A stretch of 64,000 bases of DNA from positions 12,959,827-13,023,826 of the forward strand of contig CALNVZ010003426.1 in NCBI GenBank assembly GCA_940671915.1, given 5' to 3'. This stretch comes from Paracentrotus lividus. Taxonomy: Eukaryota; Echinodermata; Echinoidea; Camarodonta; Echinidae. The position numbers and the translations under genes are program-made. This document shows, piece by piece, positions 12,194-26,200 of the stretch (within the stretch, counting starts at the first letter, position 1; every line of letters starts with the position of its first letter). The notes below the pieces were generated by a model, which searched no databases, was not told the DNA's origin, and saw only the letters and a program-made list of their open reading frames with translations.

Positions 12194-13269
12194 CACTGCT
12201 AGAAAAAAAAAACTAAACAAGTTGTTTAAAATCTTAAACTGCATGCTAACCGGTGAATCACATAGCTTTGTTTAAAAGTGAAACAACCTGTAGTTGTTTA
12301 AAACTTTATTTGGGTAAAAGTTTAAAACACCTGTTGTTTAAGGGTTATATTAAACAACGTTGTTATTTAAGTTGAGTTGTTTAAATTCTAAACATTATGG
12401 TTTTAACCATTTCTCACATCTTATTGTTTTAAATATCGCGTAGGCCTAGTTCCAAAGCCATCAGAGTTGAATGATACTTACAGATACGCGTTTAGATTAA
12501 TATATTATTTTTATCGAGTGATATTCAAGACATTTTTTTTTTTTTTTTTTGCAGTAGCAGCAAGAGCATACGCTAAGATCTAGATTACACACAGAATAAA
12601 ATGATCTATCTGCAATTTTGCACAAAGCAATCTTTACCGTGCCTTTAGCCAAAGGATTTATACGTCGCCCGGACCTTACCGTACGATAGGCCCTATAGAC
12701 TCCGCTCAATTTTTCAGGCCTGCGCTGCGCTGCACGAGTCCTGGACATGCTGGATGTGTTGGGAGCCAGAAGGGCGCTATTGCTGTATAACGTCAATGGA
12801 ACATATTTGATCTGTAATAGCGCCCATCTGGTTCTCAGCCGACGTGATCATAATGCTGACTGCATGTGGTCTAGATTTAGTAGGCTTCGCTGTTACGGTA
12901 GCACAAAATGTCTTGAGTATACTCGAAAATATTACAATATATAGTCCCAATGCTTACCTCTTAATATTTCAATGAGCTTCAGCATTTTGAACTTCTCAAT
13001 GTGTGAGGCATAAGTCCTCCGCCATTATTGAAAAGTTGCTCTGATTTACCTTGCAACGAGTGATGCCATTGGCTCATGACTATCACGTGACATTTGCCTC
13101 GAACTTTTTAAACAACACCTGTTTAATTACATTTCTAAACAGCTCTTGTTTAAGGCTTTCAAACCTCGATTTTCAGGATTTAAACAACAATGTTTAAATA
13201 TTAAACAAGAATGTCAAGATTTTAAACATTTTTTTAAACAGCGAAATTTTACATAGCTTTCTAGCCGTG
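12194..13269. mobile_element. Non-autonomous inverted-repeat element with 5-bp target duplication
   Basis: Ends CACTGCTAGAAA and TTTCTAGCCGTG are inverted copies with one mismatch. AACAT directly abuts both ends, a clean 5-bp target-site duplication. Both sub-terminal regions are packed with GTTTAAAC-like words. A GC-richer centre (about 12640-12860) holds a second inverted pair around AGCCAGAAGGGCGCTATT and AATAGCGCCCATCTGGTT. No transposase frame. Superfamily not certain; CAC ends with 5-bp duplications occur in Transib-type elements. Confidence 0.75.
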
Positions 13270-14864
13270 AACATGGAGCTATCAAAATTCCTAATTTAAC
13301 CTATACTGAAACATTAAGGTTATTCTACAAATTGTTTAATATTCTGGCAACATGGCCAGATATATTAAATTCTGAATATCTAGGCAATTTATACTCGATT
13401 GCAGCCAAATCATGGAGAAATTGATAAATAATATACATGCAAATTTAAGTACCTACACTCATGATGGAGCGTGTGGTAGTCTATTTTACACCACAAATGT
13501 TCTAACCCATGGGTCACTGAACTTCAAGCAGGAAGAAAATGATATCTCTACTCCACGAGACTCGAGAAAGTGTATCTACCCGAAACTGTAACTTATCTAC
13601 TCCTTAACATCTCAACTTTGTCCACTATATAGATTTATGTTTAAGGTTAAAGTCAAATACACTAAATAGCAAATTAAAGTCTGACAGTCATGACATTTAG
13701 AGGACGCTCTTCAGTATTGAGTGCACCTCAGATGGTGCGAGTTGCTCACTGAAGTTAAACATTCAGACTCGGCCTACGCGCACGGATTTGCCAACGCCGA
13801 AATCGAAATGAAGATGGAAGTGCCCTATGATGTGCCATGACAGAAAGACTTTACTTAAGTTTTAGAGGTGTCCTTGCCTAAAATTAAGTCACTGAGTATC
13901 TATTCACCTTCAATGAAACCCAACTACATACTACATGTTGTATTATCGATATGGCAACACTTTATTCCATAGCTACAAAATGTTAGGCCTTCACATGTTT
14001 ATACTACTCAAACTGCTTTCACCTTATCACGTATCGTTCCTCCCCAGATATACACACAAGACTGGTTAGAAATCTTTCCAAAAGCGATATAATTAGATGT
14101 TTATAGAATATTGACTTGTTAGCGTAGAGATGGGGTACCAGTCTGAGTTTTTATATACGCATATATACCATGGAGAGTGACGTCAAACGAGTGTGAAATA
14201 TGGCATTAATAATACATCACATTTTCACAATACAAGCCTTAGGCTCAGCGGGGGCGCACAACATATACCACCGTATCACATTAAAAATAAACATTTACGA
14301 TGAAAATGTACATTATAATGATATATCTTTTCTCTTTAAAATACAATTCTCCTCTAAAACAGTCAGAGAAGTACAAACAATAATATCGAGTACGAATTGA
14401 TGCATCACTTAAATATACTTTAAAATGTGTAAATGAATTCATTGGCACATAAACAAATTTCATAGTAATCAGTGAATAATATTATTTGATATTAGCACAG
14501 GCCAAGTAAATTCAATTTTCTTAGCAATATGGTATGTCAATTTATTTTAACATGAAGGTTTCTATAATCGACTAAAAATCAGTTCTATATTCACTTAACA
14601 TGATGGTTTTGTAAAGGGGAAAGAAACATTTAAAAGTCCCCTCAAGATAATGGGATCCATTTTCACAAACATACGAGTCAAAAATCAATAATTTAGTGAC
14701 GAAAGCGTCAGACTTGAAGCATGCAAACTTACTAGTTTCACGATACTTTATGAGTACCATCATATAAGAAGCAGCTTAACAACAAACTTGTCTAGGGACT
14801 TGATAGGGATTTGGCCTGGAAATGGTTAGAGTTTGCTCCTAAAATGGGTGAAGAGGGCTTGTTC

Positions 14865-16225
14865 AAATGCACGGGATGTAGAAACACGAAGGGCGTGGCC
14901 TGGCACTCTGGTGTTTCAAGCTGCTACATGTTACTAAAGAATTTTTATTGCAGGGGGCATCTCCTGCTAAGATGCAAGGGAACATCTCCTAAGGATAGAG
15001 ACTCACGCGAGCTACTTTTTTTGTTTTTACAGAGGTGGAAAAACGGGAGAGGCATGACACTACGGTAATTCCAGCTGCCAGGTTCCTTGCAGCAAGGAAA
15101 CATCTCCTCAGGGTCAAGGGAAAAGACCAGCTATGTTCTTTGCAGGGCTTGGCGGGAAGGGAGGGCGTGGCACTCTGTTAATTCTAACTGCTGGATCTGA
15201 CTTAAGGATCCTTGTAGGACAGGAACATATCCTCAGGGTAAGGAAATCAAGCGAGGTGCATTTATTTTATTAGTTGGCAGGACGCGAAGGGCGTTGCTCT
15301 CAATTAATTCTTGGTGCCAGGATCATTGTAGCAGAGGAATATCTCCTCACTGTCAAGGGAAACAAGCAAGTTACATTCTTTACAGCAGATGGCAGGAAAA
15401 GGGTGTTGGACCAAGTTAACTGCAGCTACTGTCTGTTACTGATGGATCTTTATTCCTGGACGGGAACATTTCTTCGGGGTGGAGGAAACGAAGAAGTTAT
15501 ATTCTGTAAAGGAGTTAGCAGGGCGGAAAGGGCGCCGCACTCTGTTCATTCCAGCCGCCGACAGTTACTGAAGAATCCCTTGGATCCAGAGGAAGCTCTT
15601 CCTAGCGGTAGAGGAAGAATGCGACTCCATGCATTCTACAACTGATTTGCAGGGAATGACACTGTGTTAATTCCAGTTGCTAGCTGTTACTGTTACGTGA
15701 TCATCTCTTCGGGATAAAGGAAACAAGGACGGTACATTCCTTACATGGTTTTTAGAGCGCCGTATTCTGTTAGTTCTAGCCGCCCATAGTTACTAAAGAA
15801 TCTCTTGGATCCAGAGGAAGCTTTTCCTAGCGGTAGAGGAAGCATGCGACTCCCTGCATTCTACAACGGATTGGTAGGACAAGAAGGGCATGACACTCTG
15901 TTAATTCCGGTTGCTAGCTGTTACTGAAGCATCCTTATAGCCGGACGTGATCATCTCTTCGGGGTAAAGGAAAAGAGGACGGTACATTCCATACATGGTT
16001 TGTAGGAAGGGAAGGGCGCCACACTCTGTTAGTCCAGCCACAGACTGTTACCAAAGAATCCCTTGAGGGCGGAAGAAACATCTCCGAGCTGTAGAGGAAG
16101 CAATCAACTTTCAGCATTCTATAAGAAGTTGTATAGGACGGGAAGGGAATGGCACTCTGTTAATTCCAGCTGCTGGCTGTGACTGAAGGATCCTTGTGGC
16201 CGGGTGGGAACATCTCTTCGGGGTA
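14865..16225. repeat. Tandem array of about 11 diverged ~120-bp units
   Basis: The word CACTCTGTTAATTCCAGCTG and its variants recur near 14901, 15055, 15171, 15294, 15408, 15537, 15658, 15760, 15892, 16020 and 16152, a mean period of about 120-125 bp. Each unit also has versions of CTGTTACTGAAGGATCC and GGAACATCTCTTCGGGGTAG. The unit at the 16.2-kb end holds the stop and last ~20 codons of the minus-strand SCUBE gene, so the array is probably that gene's 3' UTR and repeat-derived tail. Confidence 0.85.
15261..15271 (-). terminator. Candidate polyadenylation signal of the SCUBE-like gene
   Basis: TTTATTTTATT on the plus strand reads as two overlapping AATAAA hexamers on the minus strand, about 890 nt after the stop and inside the tandem array. 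Other TTTATT words exist further down (for example near 14540). Confidence 0.25.
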
Positions 16226-16363
16226 GAGGAACCGGGCTACCTTGGTGCGTAGGAGTTTGATGAAGGACCTTGGTAAGATGGACCGTGATTCTTCTGTGCT
16301 GTAATTGTAGTATATCTCAGGATGAGCTATGACCTCGAGCAAAGCCGTCAAAACTTCTTTATC
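16160..16363 (-). CDS. SCUBE: SCUBE terminal coding exon, repeat-derived end
   Basis: 204 nt from acceptor tttttgaag (phase 0) to [23 protein letters not shown] then [20 protein letters not shown] and KVARFL match the SCUBE C-terminus, where known members stop a few residues later. Here the chain continues [21 protein letters not shown], encoded by the first unit of the ~120-bp tandem array. Confidence 0.93.
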   Translation of the reverse strand, partial: DKEVLTALLEVIAHPEIYYNYSTEESRSILPRSFIKLLRTKVARFLYPEEMFPPGHKDPSVTASSWN

Positions 16364-17179
16364 CTTCAAAAATAAACATCAACAGCAACAAAAACAATAA
16401 ATGGATGTATTGATCATGATGAAAACTCACTTGAGAATGAAAGACTCTGATGAATATATAAAACACAATTTACGTTATCAGCATGTCCATAGACTAGCGA
16501 CAGTCTACTTTTTCCATCCACTTCCTCTCTAAGACATGAGGCAGATTTTAAGTTATGATATCATTATTAGCTCCCATTAGAAACATCTATCAATATCAAT
16601 CAATCTCTCTTAATAAGAATTACTGTACGTGGGTTATAAAACGGAAAATAAAAACAGGAAATAAATCGCCTCCTCCAAAAATATGCAATATAAACTTTTT
16701 GCTGTACTTTGTGAGAACTTTCTTTGGACCCATTTATCTGTTTTGCAAATATCTTTGAAAATTTTGGCATGCTTGAAACATTTTGTTTTGGAGACTTGTT
16801 TTTGTTCTACTTAAAATGAACAGAAAAGCCCTTGCAGCAGGGCTTCCAGCTGCCCAATTTGCAGTAAAATTTTCCAAATATCCTGGAGTAAAGGACCTTT
16901 TTACTTGTTTAAAATATACCTGTTCTGTTGAATTCCAGAAAATTTCCCGTTATAAAAATATGCAAAATGATTCTGTCATAAATGTACGAAGTGATTCTTC
17001 ATTTTTTTCCTGTAAATCTTCTGTTTCTTTAACAGTGTGATTTTGGTAACCAACATTATGGATATTTCGAAAAATCATAGTTATCGTCATCGAAAAAACG
17101 GTGAAAACGACCCCCCCCCTCCCCCCCAAAAAAAAAAACATAAATAAATAAATAAATAAAAATAAAAATAATAATAATG

Positions 17180-17228
<49 letters not shown>

Positions 17229-20200
17229 TAATAATATAATAATGATAATAATAATAATAAATAAATGAATAAATAAACAAATAAAATAATAATAATAAAA
17301 ATAAATAAATAAACAAAAAATAAAAAAAATTAATAATAATAGTAATAGGAAGAAGAAATTAAAAAAATTAAACAAAAACAAAACAAACAAAGTTAAGCTT
17401 TTAATCGAAATGCAGTGTGAATTTTGGGACAAAATATTTATCCCCAAGCTTTGTTGATGTTTCACCAATGCAAATTAATTTTCACTTAAAAAGAAAAATT
17501 ATATTCAAGCTTCAATAGCCAATTTATCTCTTGAGATGCTAACTGAAAACGGTGACGACATACTTGATATATTTGGCCAGTCTACGTTTATCAATATTTT
17601 CAGTCATCTAGCATCACCGGAGGTTAACACACAGATTTAAAAGCATTTCTGTTAACATTCGTGTGGCAAAGGCTTATGTTCAACAACAGCTTAGGAGAGT
17701 ATAAAAATATGCATTTACATCATCGGAAAGGCAAGTTTTATCACACTTATATCTTTCAAGGCATGCACAGACCTACACCCATTGTACATATTTGATACAA
17801 ACCTTCAGTATTTCCTGATGATATTCGGATTCATATAGTCTTCCATCACCTACTATATCTTTCATCAGATCTTCGTACCTTTCTAAAAGAAAGACAGTTG
17901 AATGTTCATATCGTAAAAATTATGAAACAAATATTTGCATCTAAATATAGCTTACTACAACTATGTTGATAATAATAGCATACTTTGATAATAAGTGATA
18001 TTCAATTCGAAAATTGCGCAATGTGGAAATAAATAATAATAATGTAGAATAAATGAATAAATAACATACAAAAGGAATTAGAGCGCTAATTATATCTTAT
18101 TTGGTATTAAACTGTAGTTATTCATGGGTTACAATGTGGGTTTTATATCCTAATTCTGGCAAACATTTTGGGGTCCATATTGAGAAAAAAGGCATAAGAG
18201 CAAACTATAGCAAGTATTTATATTCTAATCCAAAAGTTCGAATAGCAAAAACTTCATTCGTTTTGGTTTTCTATTTAGGTTGCTATCTAAAAATTCAAAA
18301 CAACATATTTCCATTGGAAAACATGATTATAACACCTTAAGCGATTTAAGAATATATAACGAAGAGCCACTTTACCATCATACATAGCATAGTGTATTCG
18401 GAAGCCCTTTGCTGCATGTGCTGCGTCCGTTGTGAATCGTATCCATACCCTCTTGGACTGTGCAAGGAACGCGATTGGACGCGTCACGTTCTCACACGTC
18501 TCGAACGATGTTGTAGAATATGGCGACGCTGGAAAAACGCAAGAAATGAGGAATCAATTATGATAGCTAGGAAATGAAACTAGAAAAATGTTTTAAAAAT
18601 AGATAAAACTGCCTGCAAAATTGACATATGTCGTGTCATCCACGGAAAATATAGTTTCTAAAGTTATCTAGGAATGCCATATCCAATGCTAGTCGCAAGA
18701 AATACATCAACTCCACGCCATCATATGTCTAGCGCTGGGTGTGCGTCAACATTTTGTTACTTGTTCGTCGAGCGTACTGGACGATGGATGTATAGGCCTA
18801 CTGGCCTACCTACCTATGTATAAATATGTATGTGCGCGCTGTTAGCAATTTTCTTTAGATAATTTCGACCACCAGCCTTGCGTTATTTATGACTAGTGAA
18901 TTTAGAAACCTTACCTAAACAGGTCAAGTATTCGAACTCAGGGGAAAAGAACATGTTTTTATCTATTTAATAGATAAAAATTCTTTAGAGATGCAATTTA
19001 CCTGTTTTTCTAATGACGACAATGTCTCCGCACTGGTCCTCTCTCCGCAGGAAGATCTCTGACACAACGAAGATAACCTTCCGTCCCCTGGGTGGTTTTA
19101 TGTGCCATGTACAGTCGACATTTGCTGGGTAGTCCCCGGGGAAGTTCGGTGTCTCTATGTACCCAACATACTGACCAAGCTGAGCTCTGCATGTTGTGTC
19201 TATATATATACAGTGGTGGCCAAAATTATTAGAACACCAAGCATATTTAAATTATTTTAGTAATTTTCATTCAGTTGACCATTTAAATACCTATAAATGG
19301 TTGGAATGTCTCCGAATACTCATCATTGCTTTAAAAACTAATAACAAAACCATGCGTTGGGAACTCGCCCCACATCGCCTTTCTTATGTTATACCACCGA
19401 TTGAAAAATCTAAAAAATCTTGCCCCTTTCAGGATCAAAGTGTCATACGTTAAACATTTTTAGCCTCTCCTACAAAGTATATATATTTCTGAAAGGAAAT
19501 TTCCTGAGGATGTCAAAAATGGCATTCATAACAAACAGGGTGAAGTAGTTACATCTTATGTGGGTTTTACAATTATTTTTGAAGGGCCCCAAATTTTTAT
19601 TCAGTGCCCCTATTTAAGTCCATTGTTCAATGACCCTTAATATTTCAAACATATTGAATTGCCCACGAAATTTCCTTTAAAAAAAATATACATTACAAGG
19701 AGTGTCTTCATTAAATTTAAATATAGTCTGAACCTTCAATGGCATGTTATTTTGGTCATTTCGCCACAAGGGTGGGGGCGAATCCACCCTCCCATTTGAC
19801 CAAATTAGCTGAAACTTAGAATGTAATGAGGTATATTAGAATAAATAGCCTGCTAAGTTATCTCTCCCTCAAATACTTTTTGACAAGATCGGCATAAGTA
19901 ATTGGCATTTTCCTTTTTTGCATTTGGACCTCATGTTTAATACACAAGTCTATGTAAAAGCGCACAGCGCAACTATTTTTAATGCTACGCATTACCAGAT
20001 GGTCCAAACTATATAAATTTGGTATCAACATATACGTAAGACCCTATGCTAAAAAGTAATGAAAGCTCATGGCACACAAAAGATATCTTTAATCTATTTT
20101 CGGCAAATGGACTAGGGCATTGATAATCCCATAGACTTTGTGTAAGTTCAGGTGTTCTAATAATTTTGGCCACCACTGTATATATATATATATATATATA

Positions 20201-23200
20201 TGTTAAACGGGGAGAGAATATACTTCTTTTTTTTCTTACTGGAACAAGATGCACTAATTAAAAAGGAAATATGACTACCGAACATAATTTCGTTCGCAAG
20301 CTAAATTTATTCTGATGTGACTGAATGACAATTACTTTATTTGTAGTTTATTTGAATTATAATCTGCTTATTGCACAATTGATACTGGAAATTTTTTATT
20401 AGATATCAGTCACTAAAGTACCATAATAAACTATTGGTGAGCTGCTTCTCTAGTACAAGGGTGACAAAGAAAACTAATTAGAAAGATTGTTACATATTAT
20501 ATGAACGAATTGGCGACATTACAACATTAGCATGTAAAGGGTTAAACCTTTTCTTAACCTGTAATGTATCAAATTGTCATAATACCAACTAGGATGCCAA
20601 AAAGGAAACATCCCCAAAACTCGACGGTGGCATAAGAAGGAGAGGAAGGTCAGAAGCACCTGAAGAAGGACAGTTATGAAATACCTCCAGGAAATGGGCC
20701 ACAGACCTAAGCAGAAGACTGGAAACATTGGGGGATTGCTCTGCATGGAACAGGAGGAGCTAGATCTAAGTAAGTAAGTCTGACAAACCTTTACACTGGT
20801 CCCCATCTGCTACTCCATCTTCATCTGTAGTTGTATTACCAGGGCAACGGATGCAGTAATTCATGGCAGGATGAGGCTGATACCAGCCATGGGGACATCT
20901 CTCACATGCATGAGTCGTAACATTGTAATATGTGCCTGGTCCGCAGTGTTCTGAAGAAATATTACCAAAAAAAATACATGAACAAGATTTGGCACTTGTT
21001 GACAGTCACTCAAATTTTATTTTTGTATCCAGGTAAAATGTTTCAAGACATTTCCTCAAAATGCAATAATCTATTAGCATTACCATTGTGCCTGGCAAAA
21101 TTCATGTCGTTTCTGACAATGATCTGCTACTCAGTGTGATCAACAGATTTGACTCTGGATAGCCATGCTCTGAAATATCCGAACTTGATCAAAATGAAAA
21201 TATTTTTTTTTTTTAATTACTCCAAAATCGACGGTAACTTGTCGAAATTATATTAGTGTTGTGTTTTGTATTTTTTCATTCGGAGAAAATAAATAATCAA
21301 TAGAGAAAATAATTCACAATCAAATAATATGTATTTAATTTTATTTCATGCTACTTCATATGACATGTATGAAATTATATATGTTTTGCTGATAAGGATA
21401 AATACTTCATATGACAGGTATGAAAATATATATGTTTTGCTGATAAGGATAAACATAGATCAGAAACATCCCAAAGATTTAAGACACCTTGGTTTTAATA
21501 AAGCTATAAGAATCGGTGTAACCATTGAGTAGCATACTATCATTATTTCTTTGATATCATTTGTCATACCTTTAGCGAGGCAATCTGCAAAAGACGTTGC
21601 TCCATGTGACCTAGTGAGGAGACCACCATTACATGGTAAACAGTGCGTGCGTCCAGACTCGGGTTGGTACGATCCTACAGGACACGCATCGCAAGCTTGA
21701 AAACCATCCACTGAATATTCACCTGGGCGGCATTGTCCTAAAGGCGAATTTTTTAGTATTAAATGTTTGTTACAGCAAATACGGTAAAGCGATGATGACC
21801 GTGCAATTGTAGATTGCCGTGCGTGTCAAAAGTGTTAAGTATCGGGTCTCCAAAGGCACATCTCATGAATGTTGAGGTATAGACATGTATTTTTTGGAGC
21901 TCGTGAGTCTAGTGGGGTGTAACACAAAGACTTACGATTGATTAAAAGTTACGATTGATTTTTTTCTCGGTAGCCTCATTTGGAAACCAGCTACAGTCAT
22001 AGATTGGGATTTGGATATGATTAAGAGTAGGGTTAGGGCTAGGGTTAGGATTAAGATCATCAACTTTGGAGCATCCTGTCCATGATGAGGCTACCGAGAA
22101 AAAATCAATCGTAAGTTTTTATCAATCGTAATTCTTTGTGTTACACCCCATAGAATAGAGAGAGATAGTTTCTGAGAAACATGTGACAAGGCGGCGACTA
22201 TGTTGGCAAGCTCAGGACGAAGCCATAACAAAACTTTTAGATAAAAAATATTGTTTAGCTCATCATGTGCACCCTTGTCGAGATTCAATTTGAAAAAGAC
22301 AGAAATATACCTCAGCCTATTACACCGGTCACTTACTTCATAAACCTCTCTTACCTTTTAACTTTGACCTATACTTACTCGGATCGTCTTCCTATGACGA
22401 TATCATCAAGTTCAACAGGGGTTCAAGGTTTTCAAGTGGGCTCAATAAGCTAACGGAAAAGGAGGATGGACGGATGAACCATATCAATTCTAGTTGTAAA
22501 CTTAAGGGGAAGAGGGCGCTATCACTCTACGCAAAGAGAACGCGGCCATAGACTTTTTGTATTTTGCACAGTTTTTTCACTTTGTTTTCTTGATTATGGC
22601 GAGCGACTACCTTTTCAAAGAAATGATCAACTTGAATAAGTACGTTAAGAGTCTGAAGTTTTCAAAAATAGGAATAACTGATTGCAAAGGGGGAAAAAAG
22701 TCCTGTCACTTGTGTCAATTCGAAATCCTAGTAAGATAAAATTCCTGTACAATATGGCCAATTTTGCTCTCAAAATAGCTCATACGCTGCATAGTCATCT
22801 TCCTCGATTACGCATAATTATATTACACCTTTAATGATCAAGCAGTTTTTAAAAGCTTGAATTCTCAGCTTTCCAAATATGGTGCATTCATTTCGATTGG
22901 TTAAAAAAAGTCCTGTCACTTTGAACATTGTCACAAATGAATCTTTACTCGATGGGTCAATATTTCCGCATATCACATGCATATCGCATGTGGACGGCGT
23001 CTTCGCAAGATGTTACAAGATCACTATTTATATCAACAATCGTCAGGAACATAAATCTATGTGAAATAAAGACTTAAAGACAACTTGAGCACAATGATGT
23101 TATAGGCTTGCCAAAATGTATTTTTCCCCAATCTGGTCTGAAGCATCTACCTACGAAAACTATGATAAAAGTTCAATTATTTATTTCATGTCCATGACAA

Positions 23201-26200
23201 TTTCCTCGAACGGATCGACTGACAATTCCATTTTACCGACAGGGAAGTTTTCTTAGGCGAGTTTTTGTACGCTAAGTAATAATTGCATGCAGTTGTCAAT
23301 CGGTCGCTTCCCGCCGTTAGCGCGGGTTTTGTTGACATTAATGTACAGCCGTATAATTTTCTGCGCCGCTCAGCTGCATGTATTTCCACTAAACTCATGA
23401 ATGTAATGTTGCATTTCCCCTCCTCAAATAATGGACGCGTCTTTATGTTAAGATTTAATGTCATACGTTAGATTTACATTTCACGTGGAGTAGAATTGAT
23501 ATGGACAACCCAATAACATAATGCCTCCAAGGGCAATGTAATCAAAATAATATTTTGATAAATTGAGACGTGTCAATCAAACACTTACTCTAGAAGTCTA
23601 GTTTGTAATGTCATTATGAAAATAATGAAAAGTAATAATTACCTCCACATTCAGTTATATGGCGGGCCCCAGTCACGGCATACATTTGATCTTGTTGAGG
23701 ACATCTCCTACATTCTAATTGTCCCTCATCGTCTTGATACGTGCCCGCTTCGCAGGGTAGGCAACCGCCACTGCTGGCATGGTAGTACGTACCCATGCTA
23801 CAAGCCACTGCCGAGTGATAATTAAAATATGGCAATGATGACATGTGATAATAAGACGTCAGGTAAAGGAACAAGTAAAGAAAGAGTGGAGACATCTATG
23901 AGCATCAAATAGGAAAACTGTGAAGGATAAAATTGTAAAGGGTTTTCCTCACATTTGTCTTTTTTTTCAACCTTGAAAAGGCAAAACTATTCTTTATTCT
24001 GTAGGCAGTCGATTTTGATCCCTGTTCTTTGAGGATACGTATGTACAGTGCGTCCCAAAACGAACTATACACTTTTGAAATGGCTGCCAAATAAAACAAT
24101 TATGATTTTAGGTAATGAAATTTACATGTATGGAAAGCTCATTATCCCAACTTCCATATGACACCAAAATTCTGAAAATAAGTTATGCATGAATGAGCAG
24201 CGTTCACTTTTGTAAAGGGTATGGAAATTAGGGTTTGTATGAGGAAAGTCATTTGGAGCTTTAATATGGAAATGAGGATGATATGCAGAATTACTGATAA
24301 ATTATGATGAGTTGGGGTTTACTAAGTTAAATTTGTGGAATTAGGGATTACAAATTAATGCATGAATGAACAGGAATATATATTTCCTATTGTTGCATTG
24401 TAACTTTCCAAGGTATATTTAGTGAGGTCCTTCAGTGGTGTGTTTAATCTCTCTCCATCTTCCTTTTCTTTCCCTCCCTCTTTCTCTCTCTCTGTCTTCC
24501 TCCCTCTCTCCCCCTCTCTTCTTTCTTTCTCTCCCTGTCTCACTCCCTCTCTCTATCTCTCTCTTTTTGCATGTGTTTGTTTTGACCATTCATATTCATT
24601 GCTTTCTACTCCAAATATCCTGACTACCTCCCCGCATCCCAGTCTACTCACATTTACCCAAATTGGGGTGGTTGATGAAAATCTATCAATCTATCTATCA
24701 ATCAGTCACATAAATTAGACAATCAACAACCAGCTAGCAATCACTTAATCAACAGTGTACCAGTCTCCAAATGTGTCAACTAATCAATCAAGCATTACAT
24801 CAATTTCATACAGTTATTTCAAAAGTACCCTGCATCTCACCTGTTCTGCACCCCACCCTGACTACCACTAACACACCACTGAATAAACCTTGGAAGGAAA
24901 GTTACAATGCTATAATAGGAAATATAATATTCCTGTTCACTCATGCATGAAATTGTAATCCCCAATTCCACAAATTTCACTTAGCAAACCCCAACTCATC
25001 ATAATTGATTAGTAATTCTGCATATCATCCTCAATTCCATAAGCTCCAAAGACTTTCCTCGTACAAATTGGTAGGGCAATTCCTGCGCACCCTAATTTCC
25101 ATACCCTTTACAAAAGTGAACGCTGCTCATTCATGCATGACTTATTTTCGGACTTTTTGGTGTCATATGAAGGTTGAGATAATGAGCTTTCCATACATGT
25201 AAATTTTATTACCTAAAATCATATATCTTTTTATTTGGCAGCCGTTTCAAAAGTGTATAGTTCTTTTTGGGACGCACTGTATACTGAAATTAAGCTTTGT
25301 ATCTGCCTCTTTTGGGATTTTTTTCTTTTCTTTTCTAACCAACAATCAGACAGGGATGTTTCTGCTAGCAGCCAACCCCCTCCCCCTTCTTAAAATCTCC
25401 ACAGCCGAACACGCAGACACATTCTCAATAATTTAGCACAAGAACTGATTACCAGTCGTTCGTAAACTCGTTCGTAAATTCCGAGCGACTTAGTGAAATC
25501 ACAGTTGTAGATTTATACCATTTCTAAATCACTCACCACATCGTCCGGCGTCGATCATGACATGGCCGAGAGGGCAGGTAGCCTCCGACACGTCCGTCAC
25601 GTTCAAGTTCCTACTCATCTCGTATTCGTTGCCGTCGATTTGGACAACGAAATGGTCTCTTTCGATGGCCTTCCGGAGTTTGGTGATTAACCGCTTCATT
25701 TTCCGTTCAGACTTCCTCCTCACACAATCCATATTACATCGAGCTGCAAGAGATAAGCGGCAAATGGAATGTTTACAAATTTAATTTTGGTTCAGTTATT
25801 GTTTTCTTTTAAGACTGAATAATTTCTTATGAGTTGAGATTAAAGAATTGTCTGCACACATTCCCATCCTCTCTCTCGCACACACACACACACACACACA
25901 TACATACACACACACACCCTAACTGTGGCTATCATTAAAAACCCCTCTTCATGCGTCTTTGACTCTTTATACGTTGTTTTACACACCACACTCACACCCA
26001 CCCACATACGCATACACACATCATACCCACCGCTCACGCTCACGCACGCCACACACACACACACATTCATACCCACACACTCGCGCTCACGCACGTACAC
26101 ACACACACACACTCTCTCTACTGTTTCCTCTCACCTTAAAATCCTTCACTCTCTCGCCTTATACTTGTTTCCAGACACAAAATCACACCACACACACACA

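Larger units (their letters stand above)
9689..14860. other. Space between two convergent genes
   Basis: The 3' UTR of the ankyrin gene is followed by AT-rich DNA with two inverted-repeat elements (separate entries) and part of a dispersed repeat near 11659-11700 (ATTACATTTATAAAGTGCTAA). No coding exon seen on either strand. Confidence 0.6.

Noticed and set aside
15274-15645. A 123-codon plus-strand open frame in the tandem array
   Set aside because: It crosses diverged repeat units, has no homology and lies opposite the units that match the SCUBE tail.
14865-16225. CRISPR array
   Set aside because: Contiguous diverged ~120-bp repeats without unique spacers, in a eukaryotic gene context.
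16950-17468. A 172-codon minus-strand frame rich in isoleucine, leucine and phenylalanine
   Set aside because: It is the translation of an (AAT)n-type low-complexity tract, not a membrane protein.
22021-22060. Telomere-like GGGTTAGGG words (also near 48770)
   Set aside because: Only two or three degenerate units inside a MITE and unique DNA; not an internal telomere.
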